Shown one piece after another: positions 60,248 to 64,000 of a DNA stretch of 64,000 bases. Position 1 is the first letter of the stretch. Every line of letters begins with the position of its first letter. The stretch spans positions 186,001-250,000 of the forward strand of contig NZ_JBGCCT010000015.1 of NCBI RefSeq assembly GCF_041260665.1, written 5' to 3'. Position numbers and translations under genes: made by a program. The notes beneath the pieces were generated by a model that saw only the letters and a list, made by a program, of their open reading frames with translations, searched no databases and was not told the origin of the DNA. Source of the stretch: Catenulispora sp. GP43. Lineage in GTDB: Bacteria > Actinomycetota > Actinomycetes > Streptomycetales > Catenulisporaceae.

Positions 60248-60706
60248 TCACTCCCCCCGCAGCTCGCCCACAGCCGCTTCGTACGCCAGAAGCGTCTCCA
60301 CGACCGTCCGACGCTGCGCAGGCGTCAGCGGCCCCAGAGCGCGCCGCCAGGCCTCGGCGCCCGGGGCGAGCCACGCCTCGATCGCGGGCCGCGCGGCGGG
60401 GGCGATGCTGATGATGCGGCGGCGGCGGTCGGCGTCGTCCTCCGCGCGTTCCAGGACGCCTTTGCGGCTCAGCTCGGCGATCACCAGGCTCGCGGTCGTC
60501 GGGGCGACCTGTAGGCGGGCGGCGAGGTCGTTGACCGTCATCGGGCCGTCCAGCAGCAGGAAGACCAGCAGTGAAAGGTGCCGCGGGCCGAGGGTGAGGT
60601 CGCGGAGTTCCTGAGGCGGCGGAATGCGTTTCGCGCGGGCGACCAGACGCGGCATCAGCAGCAACAGGTCGCGGACCGCGTCTTCAAGGCCTGATTCGGT
60701 GGACAC
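60248..60706 (-). CDS. MarR family regulator
   Basis: 152 residues. Winged helix about 45-110: MTVNDLAARLQVAPTTASLVIAELSRKGVLER and the wing DDADRRRRIISI. It is divergent from an NAD(P)-binding oxidoreductase, and the inverted repeat between them is its likely operator. MarR proteins of this type often sense oxidants or phenolic compounds. Confidence 0.92.
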   Translation of the reverse strand: MSTESGLEDAVRDLLLLMPRLVARAKRIPPPQELRDLTLGPRHLSLLVFLLLDGPMTVNDLAARLQVAPTTASLVIAELSRKGVLERAEDDADRRRRIISIAPAARPAIEAWLAPGAEAWRRALGPLTPAQRRTVVETLLAYEAAVGELRGE

Positions 60707-60726
60707 GCCGGCCGTCCTCCCTTTAC

Positions 60727-60740
60727 CTTTGAAACCAAAG
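60727..60740. promoter_or_regulatory. MarR operator candidate
   Basis: CTTTGAAACCAAAG has perfect 5-base arms with a 4-base centre. It lies 21 bases upstream of the MarR start and about 56 bases upstream of the oxidoreductase start. Confidence 0.55.
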
Positions 60741-60795
60741 ATGTTTTGCCTTGCAGGACATCCTTCGCATGCTAACTACCCAGGGGGACGCAGCC

Positions 60796-61599
60796 ATGAC
60801 CGTGCTCGTGACCGGTGCTCGCGGAAACATCGGAAGCCGCGTCGTCTCCCGGCTGCAGGCCGCGGGGCAGCGGGTCCGCGCCTCAGCCCGGGACACCCTC
60901 GACCTGACCGCCGCCGACGGTTTCGATGACGCCCTGAAAGGTGTCGACTCCGTCTTCCTCTACACGACCCGAGGTAGCGCGGCGCCTTTCCTGAACGCCG
61001 CCCGCGAGGCCGGAGTACGCCACGTGGTCCTCCTGTCCTCGCCCGCGTCCTACGAGGCGGCCGAATTCCGCGGACCCATCGGCCGAATCCATCGCGCGGC
61101 CGAGCAGGCGGTCGCCGAATCAGGCCTCGATCACACGATCCTCTATCCCAGCTGGCTGGCCACCAACGCGCGCCGGGACTGGGGCGCGGCGATCCGGGCC
61201 GGAGGACCGGTGGAGCTCCCGTATCCGGCGGCCCAGTGCGTCCCGATCCATCCCGACGACGTCGCGGAGACCGCCGTCGAGCTGCTCCTGCACGACACCC
61301 ACCGCAGCCGTCTGCAGATCCTCACCGGACCGGAATCGGTGCGGCTGGACGAGGCGGTCGCGACGATCGGCGCGACCCTCGGCCGCTCCATCCCCGTCCG
61401 AGAGATCAGCCGCGAGGACGCGCTCGTACGCCGCGAGGCGTGGATGCCGGCGGAGATCCTGGAGTCGCTGCTGGAAAGCGCGGCCGCCGCCGTGGGCCGG
61501 CCCGCGTCGCTGACGAACACTGTGGAGCGGATCACCGGGCGACCGGCACGGTCGCTCCAGGAATGGGTTGTGGAGAACCGAGCGGACTTCGACCGATAG
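60796..61599 (+). CDS. NmrA-like NAD(P)-binding oxidoreductase
   Basis: 267 residues from ATG 60796 (CAGGGGGACG). Opening VLVTGARGNIGSRVVSRLQAAG binds the dinucleotide; GVDSVFLYTT and HVVLLSSPASY follow. HTILYPSWLATN and VPIHPDDVAETAVELL match the NmrA/quinone oxidoreductase-2 group. It probably reduces a quinone or aldehyde, or senses redox state. Controlled by the divergent MarR in all likelihood. Confidence 0.9.
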   Translation: MTVLVTGARGNIGSRVVSRLQAAGQRVRASARDTLDLTAADGFDDALKGVDSVFLYTTRGSAAPFLNAAREAGVRHVVLLSSPASYEAAEFRGPIGRIHRAAEQAVAESGLDHTILYPSWLATNARRDWGAAIRAGGPVELPYPAAQCVPIHPDDVAETAVELLLHDTHRSRLQILTGPESVRLDEAVATIGATLGRSIPVREISREDALVRREAWMPAEILESLLESAAAAVGRPASLTNTVERITGRPARSLQEWVVENRADFDR

Positions 61600-61641
61600 A
61601 TCACAACCACGACCACGCTGCCGCGCTGGACCGCGCACCCG

Positions 61642-62175
61642 CTACGAATCGAACGAGTAATACAACGTGTCGTTGTAAAACGAGTAGAAGTTCTCGCGCC
61701 ACCGCCCCCGCGCGACCGCGAGCCAGTCGGCGTTCTCCCCGGCGATGGCGGCCTCGGCGTGCGCGGCCAGGTCGGGGATGTGCTGGCCGACGAGCCGGTC
61801 CATGGCGGCCTCGACGGGCTCGTCCTCCAGGCCGAGGATCTCGCCGGCCTCCAGCAGGAAGTACTTGGCCCGCTGCTTGTCCAGCTGGGCCTTCGTGGTC
61901 GCGACCACCGACTCGAAGTCCTGGGCCTCCTGGACCTCCTCCCCCACCACCCGCAGCAGGTCCATCAGCAGCGCCGCCCCGCGCTCGTAGTCCCCGGCCA
62001 CCCCGGTGCGCCGCTCCCAGATCATCGAGGGGACGACGCGGGTGTCGAAGCTGACGAGGAGCAGGTGGGCCAGTGGAATGCTCCAGTTGTGCTCGGAGAT
62101 GCCCACGACCGCGTCCGGACGGCCCTCGTCGGTGGGCAGCGTGTTCACTGCGTACAGGTGGGAACGGTTTGCCAT
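61642..62175 (-). CDS. Conserved hypothetical protein
   Basis: 177 residues, soluble, acidic and helical (VGEEVQEAQDFESVVATTKAQLDKQRAKYFLLEAGEIL). Opening MANRSHLYAVNTLP and closing WRENFYSFYNDTLYYSF look conserved, but I know no function for the family. It is divergent from nagB and convergent with the NmrA-like gene. Coding quality is good (GC-rich third positions). Confidence 0.75.
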   Translation of the reverse strand: MANRSHLYAVNTLPTDEGRPDAVVGISEHNWSIPLAHLLLVSFDTRVVPSMIWERRTGVAGDYERGAALLMDLLRVVGEEVQEAQDFESVVATTKAQLDKQRAKYFLLEAGEILGLEDEPVEAAMDRLVGQHIPDLAAHAEAAIAGENADWLAVARGRWRENFYSFYNDTLYYSFDS

Positions 62176-62301
62176 GGGAGGGGACCGTAACAGCGGTCAA
62201 CGCCCCCGGAAAGGGTGACTGGGCCGTCATTCAGAGGCCGGCCACGGTTGGCCGGGACGTCACATCCCGGCCGCACGGTACCCTCGGCACTCCGGTAGGT
62301 T

Positions 62302-62326
62302 TGGTCTATACCAATGCTCTAGACCA
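62302..62326. promoter_or_regulatory. Two overlapping-phase DasR (dre) sites before nagB
   Basis: TGGTCTATACCA at 62302-62313 and TGCTCTAGACCA at 62315-62326 each match the core of the DasR element TGGTCTAGACCA with one mismatch. Their centres are 13 bases apart, 24 to 48 bases before the nagB start. In Streptomyces DasR controls nagB and chitin/GlcNAc genes through such sites. Confidence 0.8.
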
Positions 62327-62349
62327 TCACGCGAGATCCAGGGGTCGCC

Positions 62350-63132
62350 ATGGAAGTCGTCATCGTCGCGGACGCCGCAGCTCAGGGCGAACTCGTCGCC
62401 TCGGCCGTCGCCGACCTGATCGCCCGCAAGCCCGACGCGCTGTTCGGCGTCGCCACCGGCTCCACGCCGCTGCCGGTCTACCAGGCGCTGGCCGCGAAGG
62501 CCGCCGCCGGCCAGGTCGACGTGGGCCGGCTGAAGGTGTGCCAGCTCGACGAGTACGTGGGGCTGCCGGCCGGACACCCGGAGTCCTACCGCGAGGTGCT
62601 CAAGCGCGAGGTGCTGGCCCCGCTGGGGATCAGCGACACGGCGTTCCTGGGCCCCGACGGCGGCGCCGAGGACCTGCCGGGCGCGTGCGCCGCGTACGAG
62701 CAGCAGCTCGCCGACGCCGGCGGCGTGGACCTGCAGCTGCTGGGCATAGGCACCGACGGCCACATCGGCTTCAACGAGCCGGTCTCCTCGCTGGCCTCCC
62801 GCACCCGCATCAAGACCCTGACCGAGCGCACCCGGGTGGACAACGCCCGGTTCTTCAACGGCCTGGACGAGGTGCCCCGGCACGTCATCACCCAGGGCAT
62901 CGGCACCATCCTGCAGGCCCGCCACCTGGTGCTGCTGGCCACCGGCGCGGGCAAGGCCGAGGCGGTCGCGGCGACGGTGGAGGGACCGGTGTCGAGCATG
63001 GTGCCGGCCTCGGCGCTCCAGCTGCACCCGCACGCTACGGTGGTCGTGGACGAGGCTGCCGCGCAGCAGCTGAAGCTGACGGACTACTACAAGGCGACCT
63101 TCGCCTCGAAGCCGGCGTGGCAGGGGATCTGA
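62350..63132 (+). CDS. nagB: Glucosamine-6-phosphate deaminase
   Basis: 260 residues, full length. FGVATGSTPLPVYQAL binds the phosphate; Asp67 in CQLDEYVGL is the proton carrier; GIGTDGHIGFNEP near 133-145 carries the catalytic Asp-His pair; TQGIGTIL is also conserved. It turns glucosamine 6-phosphate into fructose 6-phosphate and ammonia, the last step of GlcNAc use. Two dre-like sites upstream predict DasR repression lifted by GlcNAc metabolites. The next gene starts 43 bases downstream. Confidence 0.96.
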   Translation: MEVVIVADAAAQGELVASAVADLIARKPDALFGVATGSTPLPVYQALAAKAAAGQVDVGRLKVCQLDEYVGLPAGHPESYREVLKREVLAPLGISDTAFLGPDGGAEDLPGACAAYEQQLADAGGVDLQLLGIGTDGHIGFNEPVSSLASRTRIKTLTERTRVDNARFFNGLDEVPRHVITQGIGTILQARHLVLLATGAGKAEAVAATVEGPVSSMVPASALQLHPHATVVVDEAAAQQLKLTDYYKATFASKPAWQGI

Positions 63133-63175
63133 TTCCTCAAGCCTGAACCGACTCCGTGTCGGGAAAGGGGCGGTG

Positions 63176-63784
63176 ATGCGACGACTCCCCGAGGCGGCGC
63201 ACACCGCCCAGCCGTGGCTGATCCACGAGATCGCCGGCGACTTCGCGCTGGAGGACGTCTGGGAGATGCCGGCCCCGGGCGGCGGCCCGGACGACTTCCC
63301 GGTGCTGCTCGCGGTCTTCGACGGCGGACTCCGGGAGCAGGCGTCGCTGCCGACGAAGACCCTGTTCTGGCTGCGTTTCAAGCTGGGCGCGCTCCTGCGC
63401 CTGGACCGCCGATCGAGCGGGCTCGGTACGCGAGTGCCCTCGCTGCGCGAGCGGCTGACGCCAGAGCTGCGGGACGTGGCAGCGAACCGACCGCCGAATC
63501 AGGGCTCTGAATTCACCTTCCTCTACGAGCGCGAGAACGAGCGCGCCATGGAGATCGCCAACAAGACGGTGCACGCGATCCTGCACCTGAGCTGGGTGCC
63601 CGACGGCCGGGGCGGCCGGCGCGGGCAGTTGGCGGTGCTGGTGAAGCCGAACGGGCGGGCCGGCTCGGCGTACATGGCGTTCATCAAGCCGTTCCGGCAC
63701 CTGATCGTCTATCCGGCACTGGGCCGTGCCTGGGAGCGGCGCTGGCGGCAATTAACCGAGACGGAACGTCTCGACAAGGGGTAG
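63176..63784 (+). CDS. DUF2867-like protein
   Basis: 202 residues from ATG 63176 (AAAGGGGCGG); GTG 63173 is also in frame. Landmarks: WLIHEIAGDFALEDVWEMPAPG at the start, FTFLYERENERAMEIANKTVHAILHLSWV in the middle and YMAFIKPFRHLIVYPALGRAWE at the end. These resemble DUF2867 proteins, often fused to or encoded near SDR enzymes. An SDR gene does follow. Function is unknown. Confidence 0.78.
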   Translation: MRRLPEAAHTAQPWLIHEIAGDFALEDVWEMPAPGGGPDDFPVLLAVFDGGLREQASLPTKTLFWLRFKLGALLRLDRRSSGLGTRVPSLRERLTPELRDVAANRPPNQGSEFTFLYERENERAMEIANKTVHAILHLSWVPDGRGGRRGQLAVLVKPNGRAGSAYMAFIKPFRHLIVYPALGRAWERRWRQLTETERLDKG

Positions 63785-63831
63785 GCTGAGTCCCGCACGC
63801 TTTCAGGGCAGTCTGTTTAGGAGTCCGTGCC

Positions 63832-64000
63832 ATGACTCGTTCCCGCATAGTCCTCATCACCGGCGCGACCGACGGCCTCGGCCGCGCCCTGGCCCACCGG
63901 CTCGCCGCCGGCGGTGACACCGTTCTGCTGCACGGCCGCGACCAAACGCGCCTCGACGCCGTCGCCGACGCCATCCGCGACGAGCACGGAGTGGCGCGGC
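63832..64000 (+). CDS. Short-chain dehydrogenase, N-terminal part (cut by window edge)
   Basis: 56 codons visible from ATG 63832 (AGGAG ten bases upstream). SRIVLITGATDGLGRALAHRL holds the TGxxxGxG cofactor motif of classical SDRs, and VLLHGRDQTRLDAV follows as the second strand. It uses NAD(P)H; substrate unknown. The gene continues beyond 64000. Confidence 0.88.
   Translation, partial: MTRSRIVLITGATDGLGRALAHRLAAGGDTVLLHGRDQTRLDAVADAIRDEHGVAR

Overview
The window is high-GC DNA with dense genes and many short intergenic gaps. Leaderless starts, ATGA/GTGA stop-start overlaps, SARP and LAL regulators, an F420-type LLM enzyme, secreted ricin-domain glycosidases and DasR-type operators all point to a filamentous actinomycete (Streptomyces/Catenulispora-like; the genus is a guess). 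I saw no rRNA, tRNA, CRISPR array or insertion sequence.

Layout. 1-5.1 kb: truncated MFS exporter, CGNR zinc-finger protein, large LAL-type LuxR regulator, nitronate monooxygenase. 5.1-8.6 kb: alpha/beta hydrolase with a TetR gene and a palindromic operator, then a secreted phosphoesterase. 8.6-9.5 kb: decayed DNA in which the ends of two genes are fused back to back. 9.5-15.5 kb: YtrA-type GntR operon with its operator, anchored protein, aldehyde dehydrogenase with a KstR-like box, and an amidohydrolase/NAD(P)-binding operon facing a TetR gene across tandem operators. 15.6-25.1 kb: receptor kinase, secreted GH31 enzyme, ABC-2 exporter operon with an unlisted 54-residue membrane protein, and a divergent NarL-type two-component system.

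25.2-36.5 kb is a phospho-signalling region: pentapeptide-repeat protein, Eis-like acetyltransferase, FHA protein, transmembrane Ser/Thr kinase, anchored secreted protein, and a translationally coupled vWA-PP2C-kinase triad like YegL-YegK-YegI/TerY-P. 36.5-40.8 kb holds a candidate 44-residue secreted peptide, a double-XRE regulator and a SARP-NB-ARC-TPR regulator. 40.8-50.8 kb: secreted amidase, methyltransferase, LLM oxidoreductase, Hrp1-like CBS protein, alditol-oxidase-like enzyme, OCD/PhzF pair, a gutted LysR gene, DLH-type hydrolase and XRE regulator.

The most notable system is at 50.85-55.96 kb: a LacI repressor with a near-perfect operator, followed by ribokinase, LLM flavin monooxygenase, stand-alone riboflavin kinase, PnuC/RibM-like transporter and flavin reductase. 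This gene content matches the riboflavin catabolic (rca) cluster described in Microbacterium maritypicum. Riboflavin would be imported, some would be made into FMN and reduced, the LLM enzyme would cleave riboflavin to lumichrome and ribose, and ribokinase would recover the sugar.

56-64 kb: membrane metallopeptidase, sedolisin without a large propeptide, six-hairpin-like protein, MarR/NAD(P)-binding pair, nagB under two overlapping dre-like sites, a DUF2867-like protein and the start of an SDR gene.
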